This document shows, one piece after another, positions 16,753 to 26,724 of a stretch of DNA of 64,000 bases. Within the stretch, counting starts at the first letter, position 1. Each line of letters opens with the position of its first letter. This DNA comes from Gammaproteobacteria bacterium. Lineage in GTDB: Bacteria > Pseudomonadota > Gammaproteobacteria > JAKDMP01. The notes beneath the pieces are model-generated. The model did no database searches and was not told where the DNA came from. It saw only the letters and a program-made list of their open reading frames with translations. The stretch spans positions 90,567 through 154,566 of the forward strand of contig JALUYA010000032.1 of NCBI GenBank assembly GCA_027018875.1, in the 5' to 3' direction. The position numbers and the translations under genes are program-made.

Positions 16753-18347
16753 TTGGACAGCCACTCCCGCATCACTTCAGCGGCACCACTCGGGTCTTTG
16801 TCGATGACCTCGCGCGCCGCATGGATTTGCCTTGACAAACCGGCCTCGGAAGTCGCAATCCGCTGCGCTTCCGCCTGGGCCATCGCGGCTTCCTCCGGCA
16901 CCGCCCGGGCTCCGGCCGCATGCGCCTCGATTCGTTTGAGAGCCGCCTTCAAAATCGGGCGGATCAGCAGGAACCAAAGCAACAGAAAGCCCAGCACCGC
17001 CACTAAATAACGTAACGCCACCGGTACCAGGGGGGAATGCCACCAGGGAAGCGGCGGGACTGCAACCGGGGCCTGCTTGGATGCAAACGGCATGCTGACC
17101 ACGCTGATGCCGTCGCCGCGGGCCGCGTTAAAACCGACGGCGTTTTTGACCAATGTCGTAATGCGGGTGATTTCCGCCGCCGGTAAGGGCATGGACTTGG
17201 TCTTGCCCTTGGCCCCCTTCACGCTGCGGTAATCGAGTAATACGGCAATGCTCAGGCGTTTCACCACCCCGGGAGTAATCGTCAAATCTTTGACGACCCG
17301 GTCGTTCTGGTAATTAACCGTGCTGGAGGACTGTTGCGAGCCGGAACGGGAAATTCCTGAACCCGTCTGCGAGGATGGCGCCTGCACCAGGGGTGCCGCC
17401 GCCGCACCGGGCGGCGTATTGGACAGGGCTCCGGGAATCCCCACGGCTCGAGTCGACAATCCGTTTTTGCTCAGCCGCGCCTGCTTGCTGAGCACGTGCC
17501 CCTTGCCATAAGTAACCGAAGCGGTTCGGCCCTTGCTAAAAGCAATGTCTGCCGCCACACTGACTTTCACATGTCCTACGCCGACGATAGGCGAAAGCAG
17601 CCCCACGATCTGCATCTCCAGGCCCTGTTCCACCTTGTTTTGATAGCTCAATTGCGCCGGTCCCGCCACCGCGCCCTCCAATCCGGCGCCGCTAAGCAGA
17701 TTGCCGTTCTGATCGATGATCGAAACATTCCGATCATCGAGCCCCGTCACCGCCGCCGCCACCAGGTGCTCGATTCCCATCACCTGCATGGCCGACAACG
17801 TCTCTCCCGGGTTCAGTACCAGCAACACCGAGGCCGTGGGCTTACGGTTATCATCCATAAAAACCGGCGGCGGCGGAATGGCCAGATTCACTTGCGCGGA
17901 GTGCACCGCGGACAATGAATCGATCGTGCGCGCCAGAGCTCCGGCCAGGGCTCTTTGATACTGGACCCGTTGCACGAACTGGCTGGTTCCAAGGGGTTGC
18001 TTGGAAAGGCTTGCAAAGCTGATCTCACCGGTACTGGGAAGCCCCTCGGCAGCCAGTTTCAATCTCAATGAATCGACCCGTCCGGCGGGGACCTCGATAA
18101 TGGATCCTCCGCCACTTACCCGGTAAGGAACATTCAATTTTCCCAGCGCGGCGATAACCTCACCACCCGAACGGAGGGAAAGACCGGAATACAGGGGCTG
18201 AAAGGCGGGAGAATTGGCCCACATGACACTGACAATCGCGGCGCTGATAAACAGGGCCAAGGCCGCCATCGCCCCGACTCTCTGCCCCTGGCTCATGCCC
18301 TTCCAGGCCGCCGCGGGATCGGCCAAGGCTTGCCTCAAGCCGGCCAT
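16749..18347 (-). CDS. fliF: Flagellar MS-ring protein FliF
   Basis: Forms the MS ring in the inner membrane. It has 532 residues with an N-terminal transmembrane helix (about 24-45), the ring-building motif domains (PLYSGLSLRSGGEV, then the AAAVTGLDDRNVSIIDQNG segment), a periplasmic collar and a C-terminal helix (about 445-465). The cytoplasmic tail ending MREWLSK is the FliG-binding region. Length and order are standard. Confidence 0.95.
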   Translation of the reverse strand: MAGLRQALADPAAAWKGMSQGQRVGAMAALALFISAAIVSVMWANSPAFQPLYSGLSLRSGGEVIAALGKLNVPYRVSGGGSIIEVPAGRVDSLRLKLAAEGLPSTGEISFASLSKQPLGTSQFVQRVQYQRALAGALARTIDSLSAVHSAQVNLAIPPPPVFMDDNRKPTASVLLVLNPGETLSAMQVMGIEHLVAAAVTGLDDRNVSIIDQNGNLLSGAGLEGAVAGPAQLSYQNKVEQGLEMQIVGLLSPIVGVGHVKVSVAADIAFSKGRTASVTYGKGHVLSKQARLSKNGLSTRAVGIPGALSNTPPGAAAAPLVQAPSSQTGSGISRSGSQQSSSTVNYQNDRVVKDLTITPGVVKRLSIAVLLDYRSVKGAKGKTKSMPLPAAEITRITTLVKNAVGFNAARGDGISVVSMPFASKQAPVAVPPLPWWHSPLVPVALRYLVAVLGFLLLWFLLIRPILKAALKRIEAHAAGARAVPEEAAMAQAEAQRIATSEAGLSRQIHAAREVIDKDPSGAAEVMREWLSK

Positions 18348-18380
18348 GGTTCAAGCTCGCTGTTCATGGGCATGACCTTT

Positions 18381-18698
18381 TCATACCTGTAGATTCATGA
18401 TTTCCTGATAAGCGCTGACCAGCTTGTTGCGCACCTCCACCATGGCCTGGAAGGAAAGATCCGCCTTCTCCAGGGCCACCATGACCTGGCTGATATTGAT
18501 ATCCGAATTCCCACCGGCCACGGCATTGCTCAAGCCCGTGGCGACCTGCTGTTGTTGGTTCACCGTGTCGATGGCGCTACGCAACGTGGCGGCAAAATCC
18601 GTTCCCGCCACGGTAGGCGCCCTGGCCGGGGGCTCGCCGGCCATCGCGGCCGTTGCCTTCAACTGATTCAGTACCGATTCAAGCGCCTTGCTGTTCAT
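18381..18698 (-). CDS. fliE: Flagellar hook-basal body protein FliE
   Basis: Connects the MS ring to the rod and is the first export substrate. It has 105 residues. The C-terminal part shows the conserved sequence LEKADLSFQAMVEVRNKL followed by AYQEIMNLQV. It lies 22 bases after fleR and 33 bases before fliF, so it probably belongs to one transcript with them. Confidence 0.92.
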   Translation of the reverse strand: MNSKALESVLNQLKATAAMAGEPPARAPTVAGTDFAATLRSAIDTVNQQQQVATGLSNAVAGGNSDINISQVMVALEKADLSFQAMVEVRNKLVSAYQEIMNLQV

Positions 18699-18720
18699 GG
18701 GTTCCTCGTCGATCTAACCT

Positions 18721-20031
18721 TTATTCAAAAATTGGCGTGCCCGCATCACGGAATTGCTTGAGTTTATGCCGCAGGGTCCGGGGGCTGATCCCCAGCCGCT
18801 GGGCCGCCTCGCCCCGCAGTCCATTGGCGGCCCGCAGGGCCGAAGTGATTCGTTCCCGCTCATGCTGCTTCATCTGCCCGCTAAGCCCTACGGCGTTTCC
18901 CCCGGGGGCTCCGCCGGCCAGCCCCAGGGCCGCCGCGGCTATTTCACTGCCATTGGTGAGCACAATGGCCCGCTGCATGACGTTTTCCAGCTCGCGCACG
19001 TTTCCCGGCCAGGAATAGGCGAGCAGGGCCTCGCGCGCGGGCCCGGACAAGGTGGCCGGCGCCTCGCCATAAGCCGTGCGCCAACGCCACAGAACCGCCT
19101 CGGCCAGGGGCACGATATCTTCCCGCCTGTCGCTCAATCGGGGTAACGTCAAGGGAAAAACATTGATTCGGTAATACAGATCCTCCCGCAACGTGCCGTC
19201 GTGTACCGCCGCCTCCAGGTCCTTGTTGCTGGTAGCCAGAATCCGCACATCGAGCGCAATCCGCCGCTGCGATCCGATCCGCTCGACCTCCCGTTCCTGC
19301 AACACCCGCAGCAGCTTGGCCTGCAAGCCCACCGGCATTTCGGTGATCTCATCCAGCAGCAGCGTCCCTTTCTGGGCCTGCTCAAATTTACCCGGGCTGG
19401 AGCGGATAGCCCCGGTAAAGGCCCCCTTTTCGTGTCCCATCAGCGTGGCCTCCAACAGGGCCTCGGGAATGGCCGCGCAATTAATCGCCACGAAAGGCCC
19501 CTGGGCCCGGTCCGAGAACTCGTGAATGAACCGCGCCACCACCTCTTTCCCGGTCCCGCTGTCCCCGCGGATCATCACCGACACATCCGTACGCGCAACC
19601 CGCCGCGCCAGTTCGATCACCTGCCGAAAACCGGGCGAGACGGCCACCAGGTTACCTGGAGGCAGGGGCAGAATATTGCGCGCCACCTTGGCAAGCAGGG
19701 TCTTGGCATCGAAGGGCTTTTCCAGGTAGTCCCGGGCCCCGCCGTGCAGCGCGGCCACCGCCTCGGCAATGGTTCCATAGGCCGTCATCATCACCACCGG
19801 CAGACCCGGATGCTTTTGCCGCAGCCACGCCAGCAATTCATAGCCGTCCATCGGCTGCATCCGGACATCACTGAGCACCAGTTGCACGCTCGAACGCCCG
19901 AGCACGGCCACCGCCTCGGTGCCATCGCGGACCCGCTCCAGCGCATAGCCCGCCCGTGTCAGCGTCGCCGCCAGCGCCTCGGCCAGATCCGCATCGTCTT
20001 CCACGATCAATATTTTCGACTCTCCGACCAT
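18721..20031 (-). CDS. fleR: Flagellar response regulator FleR/FlrC (NtrC family)
   Basis: Sigma-54-dependent response regulator for the basal-body and hook genes. It has 436 residues: a receiver domain (1-120) with the phosphoacceptor in VLSDVRMQ, an AAA+ domain (about 130-370) with GDSGTGKE and GAFTGA, and a Fis-type helix-turn-helix ending in RTLRHKLKQF. It is paired with the sensor FleS upstream. A GGGAGG ribosome binding site sits before the ATG, and a strong sigma-54 promoter lies about 50 bases upstream. Confidence 0.93.
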   Translation of the reverse strand: MVGESKILIVEDDADLAEALAATLTRAGYALERVRDGTEAVAVLGRSSVQLVLSDVRMQPMDGYELLAWLRQKHPGLPVVMMTAYGTIAEAVAALHGGARDYLEKPFDAKTLLAKVARNILPLPPGNLVAVSPGFRQVIELARRVARTDVSVMIRGDSGTGKEVVARFIHEFSDRAQGPFVAINCAAIPEALLEATLMGHEKGAFTGAIRSSPGKFEQAQKGTLLLDEITEMPVGLQAKLLRVLQEREVERIGSQRRIALDVRILATSNKDLEAAVHDGTLREDLYYRINVFPLTLPRLSDRREDIVPLAEAVLWRWRTAYGEAPATLSGPAREALLAYSWPGNVRELENVMQRAIVLTNGSEIAAAALGLAGGAPGGNAVGLSGQMKQHERERITSALRAANGLRGEAAQRLGISPRTLRHKLKQFRDAGTPIFE

Positions 20032-20085
20032 CCATCCTCCCGGCTAGCGCAAGAGCGTTACCGAATCAAAAAGATCCATCCAAAC

Positions 20086-21234
20086 CTAAGCAAGTTCTGT
20101 GCCAGTTAAGCCGACCCCGATTTGGATCCGGCACCCACCCCGGGACGAATTAGCTGCCGAGATGCGTCCCCCCAAACTCTCGACGTAGTCCCGCACAATG
20201 CTTAACCCAAGTCCCGTACCATCCGTTCGCGTGGTAAAAAAAGGCTCGAATAAACGCGATTCGGCCTCCACTTCAAGGCCGGTCCCTTCATCTTCCACGG
20301 TCATTTCGACCCCCTTGGAAACGGCCACCACCCGCAGAATAACCTTGCGTCCACCGGGGGTAAAGTAAAGCGCATTGGCCAACAGGTTGCCCAGCACCGC
20401 CTCCCAACCTTCCAAGGTGCCCGGCAAACGCAATGACGGCGGAACGGTGATTTCCAAGGCGACATTTTTTTGACGGAACAACGGGAGTTGAGCTCTCCTC
20501 AGGGCGGCAACCAGATCCCCGGTGCAAACGCTTCGTCCCCGGTCATCCCCGTCCCGGACATGGCGCAAGGTGTCCCTGACCAACTGCTCGAGCCGCCGCA
20601 GGCGCTCCACCGCCCGCGATTGATACTGGATTCGCTGCTCGGGTGACAGATCCTCGGCATCGAGTTGCGACAGGTACAGAAGCGCCGTGGCCAGGGGGGT
20701 GCGCAGTTGATGCGCCAAATTGGCGGCCATGCGGCCCATCTCGGTCAGCCGCTCGCGGCGGCGGCGCTCCAGTTCCCGCTCCCGCGCCGCGGTTATATCG
20801 GTAAATAGCAAGATTTCGCCGCCCGGCGCGGGGCGCTTACTCCGGGTCAAGGCCAGATGCCGAATCCCGGCGAGGGTTTCCAGGAGAAACTCATCCTGTT
20901 CCTCCGCCACGGCCGGGCGCGTTGCGAGCGCCTCACCCCAGGGTTTTCCATAGGCAATGGCGCCGAACAAGGCCTCGGCCCGGTCATTCGCGCCCTCCAC
21001 GCAGCCGTTCGTATCCAGCACCAATACCGCTCCGGGCAGCAGGTTTAAAAGCTGTTCCCGCTGCTTCAACTCGGCCTCCAGGCGCTGATACGCCTCGGCC
21101 AGCTCCCGATTCAACCGCCGGGCCTCGTCCTGCAACGCATCATAGCTGGCTGCCAGATCGCCGGAACTGCGCCGAAACAGGTCGAAGGCACGGCGCAGAG
21201 CCGCGAATTCCTCGGGTCCGGGCCGGCTACTCAT
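20086..21234 (-). CDS. fleS: Flagellar sensor histidine kinase FleS/FlrB
   Basis: Cytoplasmic kinase that phosphorylates FleR. It has 382 residues from the ATG at 21234: an N-terminal coiled coil, a PAS domain (about 65-150), a HisKA domain with the phosphoacceptor in LAHQLRTPLA and a HATPase_c domain with the G1 box (DEGTGLE) and G2 box (GTGLGLSIV). No transmembrane helix is present. The frame remains open upstream to 21357, but that extra sequence looks non-coding and the family starts near the chosen ATG. Confidence 0.9.
   Translation of the reverse strand: MSSRPGPEEFAALRRAFDLFRRSSGDLAASYDALQDEARRLNRELAEAYQRLEAELKQREQLLNLLPGAVLVLDTNGCVEGANDRAEALFGAIAYGKPWGEALATRPAVAEEQDEFLLETLAGIRHLALTRSKRPAPGGEILLFTDITAARERELERRRRERLTEMGRMAANLAHQLRTPLATALLYLSQLDAEDLSPEQRIQYQSRAVERLRRLEQLVRDTLRHVRDGDDRGRSVCTGDLVAALRRAQLPLFRQKNVALEITVPPSLRLPGTLEGWEAVLGNLLANALYFTPGGRKVILRVVAVSKGVEMTVEDEGTGLEVEAESRLFEPFFTTRTDGTGLGLSIVRDYVESLGGRISAANSSRGGCRIQIGVGLTGTELA
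20089..20104 (-). promoter_or_regulatory. Sigma-54 promoter before fleR
   Basis: On the minus strand the sequence reads TGGCACAGAACTTGCT. It matches the sigma-54 consensus TGGCACG-N4-TTGCW at all but one position, including the invariant GG and GC at the right spacing. It lies within the last codons of fleS. Transcription would start near 20078, leaving a leader of about 47 bases with a good ribosome binding site before fleR. It would drive fleR and probably the fliE-fliF operon. Confidence 0.78.
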
Positions 21235-21754
21235 AACCGCGGGGATGGACAAGCAAAATAGATACCTCGCAGATAAAATCCCCGTTGTGGCGAGCCACCG
21301 GCACCCGCAACCGGTGGCGGCAACAATTGCGGTCCCGGTACCCGGACCGGTACGCACCGCGCCCGGGCCCGAACCACGGAGCCGGGAAAAACCGCTTTAA
21401 GTTCAATCGAGCCATCTATCCCTCCGCGGCAAGGCGGCTGGTGGAAAGGTCCCGATTGCTTCGCCGGCGCCGATCAATCCACCATGCCTCGCTCCCGCTG
21501 GAGCCGAAACAATCTCCCGGGCACGCCTGCGGGCCGCACCGAGATAATTTTACGGTAACCCATTTCGGGCAACTCCGCTAGTGCTCAACCTCCCGGGGAC
21601 AACCAGCTCCACCCCGGCGGCCATGCACTCGGGCGAACACGGGCCAATGCAGGCCCGCCATTGCCTCCATCCACCCGGCGAATCTTCCTCCGGGCAAGGC
21701 CGCACGGTCCTTTCATTCCGGTTACTTGGCGGAGATCGAGCCGGGACATAACGT
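21235..21754. other. Intergenic region, no gene recognised
   Basis: About 520 GC-rich bases between the fleS start and the end of yjbQ. The only short frames (for example 21227-21415 minus) have no recognisable product or ribosome binding site. A promoter for fleS should lie here, but I could not place it with confidence. Confidence 0.5.
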
Positions 21755-22180
21755 CTAGGCACGGGTACCGAACACGGTCACGATAAACTCGCGTCGCCGC
21801 CCCTCGCGGCGGTGCTCCCAGGCGAAGAGGCCCTGCCAACGACCCAGCGCCAGGCGGCCCCGCGTAACCGGCACCAGGGTTTCCGCTCCCGCAAGCAGCA
21901 CCCGGGCATGAGCCGGCATATCGTCGGGGCCCTCGGCCCGGTGCCGGAACCGCCCCCAGCCGTCCGGGACCAGCTGCGTCATCCAGCGCTCAAGATCCTC
22001 GCCTACCGTGGGGTCGGCGTTTTCGGCAAGGATCACCCCGGCACTCGTATGCCGGGAAAAAACCTGGCACAGGCCGCTCGCGATGCCCGCGCCGGAGACG
22101 ACTTCACCCACCTCGTGGGTGATCTCGCGCATCCCTCGTCCGCGGGTAAGTATCTCCAGCGTCCGCTGAGCAACGATCAT
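21755..22180 (-). CDS. yjbQ: YjbQ/UPF0047 family protein
   Basis: Small trimeric protein of the YjbQ (UPF0047) family, annotated in databases as secondary thiamine-phosphate synthase because some members show that weak activity; its physiological role is unclear. It has 141 residues. Conserved features visible here are the FSRHTSAGVILAENADP segment, a histidine in the RFRHRAEGPDDMPAH stretch and the QGLFAWEHR segment near the end. It is divergent from metG, with a 240-base gap. Confidence 0.88.
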   Translation of the reverse strand: MIVAQRTLEILTRGRGMREITHEVGEVVSGAGIASGLCQVFSRHTSAGVILAENADPTVGEDLERWMTQLVPDGWGRFRHRAEGPDDMPAHARVLLAGAETLVPVTRGRLALGRWQGLFAWEHRREGRRREFIVTVFGTRA

Positions 22181-22420
22181 GGAAGCCCCGCCGATCTATT
22201 TACCGGCGAGCCGGCAAGTACAATCCGCCGCGCGCCCCGGCGCCGGGCGCGGCCCCGTGGGCGCGCTCGCATCACGGCGTCGATAAGCCGGAACCCGGCC
22301 GGCGAACTCCTTTCCGGGATTCATTAAAGTCTCCTCCTGCGGCGTATTATCTGCGCCGACAAATTATCACCGCCCCGGGGCTGTGGCAAACTATATTCCC
22401 GCCTCAACAGCCGAAACCAA

Positions 22421-24502
22421 ATGTCTCGCCGGATTCTGGTGACCGCGGCGCTGCCCTACGCCAACGGATCGATTCACCTCGGACACCTGCTCGAATACAT
22501 TCAGTCCGATATCTGGGCTCGCTTCCAGCGCCTGCGCGGACGGGAATGCTTTTACGTGTGTGCCGACGACGCTCATGGCACCCCGATCATGCTCCGGGCG
22601 CGTGCGGAAGGCAGTACCCCCGAGGCCCTGATCGAGCGGATGCAGGCCGAACATCAGCGCGATTTCACCGCCTTTCACATCGGCTTCGATCATTATCACA
22701 GCACCCATTCGCCCGAAAACCGTGAACTGGCCGAATATATCTACTCGCAGCTGCAGGCGGGCGGCCACATCGCCCGGCGCAGCATCACCCAGGCCTACGA
22801 CGCCCGGGCCGGCATGTTTCTGCCCGACCGCTTCATCCGCGGCACCTGTCCCCGCTGCGGCGCCCCGCAGCAGTACGGTGATACCTGCGAGATCTGCGGC
22901 GCCACTTATTCCCCGGCGGAACTAAAGGACGCGATATCCGTCGTTTCCGGCGCCCCGCCGGAAAAACGCAACAGCGAGCATGACTTCTTCAAACTCGGCG
23001 ATTTCACGGCCTGGCTGCACCAATGGACCCGCGGGCGGGATCCCGGTGCCATCCAGCCACACGTCGATCCCGCGGTCGCCAACAAGCTCGAGGAGTGGTT
23101 CACGGCCGGGCTCAAGGACTGGGATATTTCCCGTGATGCCCCCTATTTCGGTTTTGCAATCCCCGGCGCTCCCGGAAAATATTTTTACGTCTGGCTGGAC
23201 GCGCCGATCGGCTACATGGCCAGTTTCCGCCATTTTTGCAAACTCCATCCCGAAATCGATTTCGACGCCTTCTGGCAGGCGGACCGGGCAACGGCGGAGC
23301 AAACCGAACTGTATCACTTCATCGGTAAAGACATCACCTACTTTCACACCCTGTTCTGGCCGGCCATGCTCCACGGCGCCGGGCTGCGCACCCCCACGGC
23401 GGTGTTCGTGCATGGTTTCGTGACCGTCAACGGGCGCAAGATGTCCAAGTCGCGCGGCACCTTCATCAACGCCCATACCTGGATCGAGCACCTCGACCCC
23501 GAATACCTGCGCTACTACTACGCGGCCAAGCTCGGAGCCGGGATAGAAGATATCGATCTGAACTTCGATGACTTCATCCAGCGCATCAACGCCGACCTGG
23601 TGGGCAAGTACGTCAACATCGCCAGCCGCACGGCCCGGCTCCTGAACCGGCATTGCGGAGGCCGGCTCGCCGACCCGTCCCGGGCGTCGATGGCCGTGCC
23701 GCAAGACCCCGCCCGGCGTAGCGCGCTTGCGGCCATCGTATCCGCAATGGCGGAACTGATCGCCCAAGCCTACGAATCGCGCCAATACAGCCTGGCGGTC
23801 CGCCAGATCATGAAACTCGCCGACCTGGTCAACCGGTTTATAGATCAATACAAACCGTGGGAACTGGCGCAAGCGGCCCGTTACGATGCCCTGCAGGAGG
23901 CCTGCAGCGCGGCCCTGGACGCCTTCCGCGTCCTGACGATCTACCTCAAGCCGATCCTGCCGGCGCTCACCGCGAAGGCCGAGCGGTTCCTGCATCTCGA
24001 GCCGCTGAGCTGGGCGGATCTGGCGACCCCGCTCGCGCCCGGGCATCGCATCCGCCCCTACGAGCACCTCATGACGCGCGTGAACCCCGCCAGCGTCAAG
24101 GCCATCCTCGCCGCCTCAGAGGAATCACTCCAGTCCCAATCCATGAAAAAGGAATCGCCCATGAACCCGATCGCCCCCGAAATCACGATTGACGACTTCT
24201 CCCGGATCGACCTGCGCGTGGCCCGCGTGGTGCGCGCGGAGCAGGTCGAAGGCGCCGACAAGCTGCTGCGCCTCGAAGTCGATCTCGGCGACCAGACCCG
24301 CCAGGTCTTCGCCGGCATCAAGGCGGCTTACGAACCCGGGGAACTCGCGGGCAAGCTGGTGGTGGTGGTCGCCAACCTCGCCCCCCGCAAGATGCGTTTC
24401 GGGATTTCGGCGGGAATGGTGCTTGCCGCCGGCCCCGGGGGTCAAGAGGTTTTCCTGGTCTCGCCGGACTCCGGCGCCACGCCGGGCATGAAAGTGAAGT
24501 GA
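22421..24502 (+). CDS. metG: Methionyl-tRNA synthetase with C-terminal tRNA-binding domain
   Basis: Charges tRNA-Met, including the initiator. It has 693 residues. The class I signatures are present: a HIGH-like motif (SIHLGHL near residue 18) and KMSKS (about residue 340). A zinc knuckle with CPRCG and CEICG pairs lies around 145-165. After the anticodon-binding domain comes a short linker and a C-terminal EMAP-type dimerisation/tRNA-binding domain (about 585-693) starting at [13 protein letters not shown]. The linker contains a MKKESPMNP stretch, where separate domain genes begin in some bacteria, but here the frame is continuous. Confidence 0.95.
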   Translation: MSRRILVTAALPYANGSIHLGHLLEYIQSDIWARFQRLRGRECFYVCADDAHGTPIMLRARAEGSTPEALIERMQAEHQRDFTAFHIGFDHYHSTHSPENRELAEYIYSQLQAGGHIARRSITQAYDARAGMFLPDRFIRGTCPRCGAPQQYGDTCEICGATYSPAELKDAISVVSGAPPEKRNSEHDFFKLGDFTAWLHQWTRGRDPGAIQPHVDPAVANKLEEWFTAGLKDWDISRDAPYFGFAIPGAPGKYFYVWLDAPIGYMASFRHFCKLHPEIDFDAFWQADRATAEQTELYHFIGKDITYFHTLFWPAMLHGAGLRTPTAVFVHGFVTVNGRKMSKSRGTFINAHTWIEHLDPEYLRYYYAAKLGAGIEDIDLNFDDFIQRINADLVGKYVNIASRTARLLNRHCGGRLADPSRASMAVPQDPARRSALAAIVSAMAELIAQAYESRQYSLAVRQIMKLADLVNRFIDQYKPWELAQAARYDALQEACSAALDAFRVLTIYLKPILPALTAKAERFLHLEPLSWADLATPLAPGHRIRPYEHLMTRVNPASVKAILAASEESLQSQSMKKESPMNPIAPEITIDDFSRIDLRVARVVRAEQVEGADKLLRLEVDLGDQTRQVFAGIKAAYEPGELAGKLVVVVANLAPRKMRFGISAGMVLAAGPGGQEVFLVSPDSGATPGMKVK

Positions 24503-25149
24503 GGCCCGACGTCGAGGCCATCGACGCCCGGCTGCCGCAACACCAGTGCGGGCGTTGCGGCTATGCCGGCTGCCGTCCCTATGCCGAGGCCATCGCCGCC
24601 GGAACCGCCGAAATCAACCGCTGTCCGCCGGGCGGCAACCTCGTTATCACTCGCCTGGCCCGGTATCTCGGGCGCGAACCCCTGCCGCTCGATCCCGCAT
24701 GCGGCGGCATCGAGCCCGCCCGCGTCGCGCGTATCGATCCCCGGCGCTGCATCGGCTGCACCAAGTGCCTGCCGGCCTGCCCGGTAGATGCCATCGTCGG
24801 GGCGGCCAAGCGGCTGCACGAGGTCATCGCAGTCGAATGCACCGGTTGCGGCCTGTGCGTTGCTCCCTGTCCGCTCGATTGCATCCGCCTCGAGCCCATC
24901 GAGACGCCCGCCGCGGCCCGGCGCCGCCTCGATCCTCCGCCGGCGTTGCGCCGCGAAGCCGGGCGCCGCCTCGAACGACAGGCCGAGATACTGCGGCAAC
25001 GCTACCACCGGCACCGCCGCCGGCTGGCCGGGCGCCGCCGCCGCCAGCGCCACGGCCTGGACACGGCCGATGCCGGGAATCTCGCCGCCCGCCGGGCCGA
25101 GATCGCCGCCGCCCTCGCCCGGGTGAAAGCCCGGCGAGCCCGACGATGA
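24499..25149 (+). CDS. RnfB-like ferredoxin without membrane anchor
   Basis: Iron-sulfur protein. It has 216 residues: an N-terminal Fe-S domain with C-x2-C-x4-C-x16-C (about residues 17-42), then two [4Fe-4S] ferredoxin motifs ([12 protein letters not shown] and [12 protein letters not shown]), and a strongly basic Arg-rich C-terminal tail of about 60 residues. RnfB of the Rnf complex starts with a transmembrane helix; that helix is absent here, and no rnfACDGE genes are nearby. It overlaps metG by GTGA and nth by ATGA. Orphan rnfB-like genes next to nth are common in proteobacteria; their electron partner is uncertain. Confidence 0.85.
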   Translation: MRPDVEAIDARLPQHQCGRCGYAGCRPYAEAIAAGTAEINRCPPGGNLVITRLARYLGREPLPLDPACGGIEPARVARIDPRRCIGCTKCLPACPVDAIVGAAKRLHEVIAVECTGCGLCVAPCPLDCIRLEPIETPAAARRRLDPPPALRREAGRRLERQAEILRQRYHRHRRRLAGRRRRQRHGLDTADAGNLAARRAEIAAALARVKARRARR

Positions 25150-25814
25150 CGCCGCAACGCCGCCGGGCCATCTTTTGCCGGCTGCAGAAGCTCGATCCCG
25201 AGCCCCGCACCGAACTGGCGTACACGACACCTTTCGAGCTACTTGTAGCGGTCATGCTCTCGGCCCAGGCAAACGACAAAAGCGTCAACGAAGCCACGGC
25301 CCGGCTTTTCGCCGCGGCCGCCACTCCCGCGGCCCTGGCCGCACTCGGCGAGTCGGGCATCCAGCCTTATATCCGCCGCATCGGCCTGTTCCGCACCAAG
25401 GCACGCAACCTCGCCGCCACCGCGCAAATTCTCCTCGAGCGCCACGGCGGCGAAGTGCCCCGCGAGCGCAAGGCGCTGGAGGCCCTGCCCGGCGTCGGGC
25501 GCAAGACCGCCAGCGTGGTGCTCAACACCGCCTTCGGCCATCCCGTGATCGGCGTCGATACCCACATCTTCCGCGTTGCCAACCGCGTGGGCCTCGCCCG
25601 GGGTAAAACCCCCCGCGCGGTGGAAGACCAACTGACCCGGACCACCCCGACGCAGTTCCTGCACCAGGCCCACCACTGGCTGATCCTGCACGGCCGCTAC
25701 ATCTGTAAGGCGCGCCGTCCGGAGTGCTGGCGCTGCCCCATCGCCGATCTGTGCGCCTACCCCGACAAGACCCCGGCCACCCGCTCCGCCGCGGCTCGCC
25801 CTAAGCAGACGTAG
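25146..25814 (+). CDS. nth: Endonuclease III
   Basis: DNA glycosylase/AP lyase that removes oxidised pyrimidines in base excision repair. It has 222 residues. The helix-hairpin-helix LPGVGRKTA contains the catalytic Lys, and VDTHIFRV supplies the catalytic Asp. The C-terminal [4Fe-4S] cluster ligands follow C-x6-C-x2-C-x5-C. The frame extends upstream within rnfB, but the ATG at 25146 overlaps its stop (ATGA) and gives the normal length. Confidence 0.95.
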   Translation: MTPQRRRAIFCRLQKLDPEPRTELAYTTPFELLVAVMLSAQANDKSVNEATARLFAAAATPAALAALGESGIQPYIRRIGLFRTKARNLAATAQILLERHGGEVPRERKALEALPGVGRKTASVVLNTAFGHPVIGVDTHIFRVANRVGLARGKTPRAVEDQLTRTTPTQFLHQAHHWLILHGRYICKARRPECWRCPIADLCAYPDKTPATRSAAARPKQT

Positions 25815-26106
25815 CGAAAAATAACGGGAAAAGGCTCAAGGATAGTTCGCTTTCTGACATTCCACTATTTTCTCGTTAACGGCAAACCTAATGATGCGCA
25901 TTCAAGTGATAAACGCAACCCGCAACTCGTGGCTGTGCGCGAGGTTTCGCGGATCGCGGGATTCCCTTCTTGCCTGCAAGGTGCCGCCACCGCGGTGGGC
26001 TCCATTGCGGGCGGTTTTGTAGTGACTCCGACAGGAGGGCGAGCCACGCGATCCCGCTCCCCGCCCCGGGTGGCGCCGGTGGGCTCGCGCCGCATCTTGC
26101 CCTGGT
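25815..26106. other. Intergenic region, no intact gene
   Basis: Nothing recognisable follows nth. On the minus strand, a few codons beyond the transposase remnant (IDQGKMRRE) still resemble the transposase in yet another frame to about 26075, after which the resemblance ends. Confidence 0.5.
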
Positions 26107-26399
26107 CTATGCCAGCGGCTCCACCTGGACACCGCAGCCAGGACAGTCGAGCCGCCGGGGGGCATAAAGGAAAAACACCTTGTTGCCCCACACCGGGATA
26201 AATTCAAAGCGCCGCTCCGCCAATCTGTCATATCCCGGCCTTTTCCGCCTGCAGAGCCACTGCCCGCCACTCGGCTGTTTGCACGTGGCTTGATCTCCAC
26301 CTCAAGTGTGGGAACACAGGCCCCTTTCGTCCAACGGAGCGCTCCATGCACAAATGATTTGAATTTCTGCACGCGATTTAGGATAGTCTTACTTTGCAC
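26107..26399 (-). pseudogene. Decayed N-terminal part of an ISL3-family transposase
   Basis: The first frame begins at the GTG at 26399 with QSKTILNRVQKFKSFVHGA and continues through TLEVEIKPRANSR. The rest continues in the +2 frame as RKRPGYDRLAERRFEFIPV, then VFFLYAPRRLDCPGCGV, and hits TAG at 26107. Both halves match the start and zinc-binding region of ISL3-family transposases as I know them. At least one frameshift, a stop where the family has Trp (LA-stop for LAW) and the loss of the catalytic domain show it is dead. Confidence 0.75.
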
Positions 26400-26525
26400 C
26401 CTGCCCCTTTTTCTCTGACTAATGGTTGTCTCGTAGCTCCCATTTTCTCAGGCCAGGGGCAGGATGCTCCCCCTCCCAAGTGCTGGAAAACTATCCTCAT
26501 TTGTCACAATTTCACCATATTTTTA

Positions 26526-26554
26526 CCCACTAATTTTCCTGAAGAGCCCTCTAT
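26526..26554 (-). repeat. Candidate terminal repeat of the ISL3 remnant
   Basis: Read on the minus strand, GGGCTCTTCAGGAAAATTAG and the following bases resemble the GGCTCTT start of ISL3-family inverted repeats. They lie about 130-150 bases upstream of the transposase start, where the left end should be. No matching right end was seen near nth, consistent with truncation. Confidence 0.35.
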
Positions 26555-26724
26555 CTTAGTCCGTGGCCCGATTTTTCGGGGGTCCGCTATAGAGGGATTT
26601 TCGGGCACGATTTTTTTATTTCGACTCTGCCCCGGTAAGGCACAGGAGACGCACCGGATCGGTCTCTCCTCGTAGCCGGGTTGTTGCCGCAGCCGCGGTC
26701 CCCACGGCTGGAGCCTGGCGCCGA

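Noticed and set aside
21252-21267. GG-N10-GC pattern upstream of fleS (minus strand) as a sigma-54 promoter
   Set aside because: Spacing of the invariant bases fits, but the rest matches poorly and the leader would be only about 8 bases.
21227-21415. A 62-codon minus frame overlapping the fleS start
   Set aside because: Unusual composition, no ribosome binding site and overlap with the better supported fleS start.
25902-26399. The single 165-codon minus frame over the transposase remnant as an intact gene
   Set aside because: Only its first 43 codons resemble a protein; the similarity then continues in a different frame, so it is a pseudogene.
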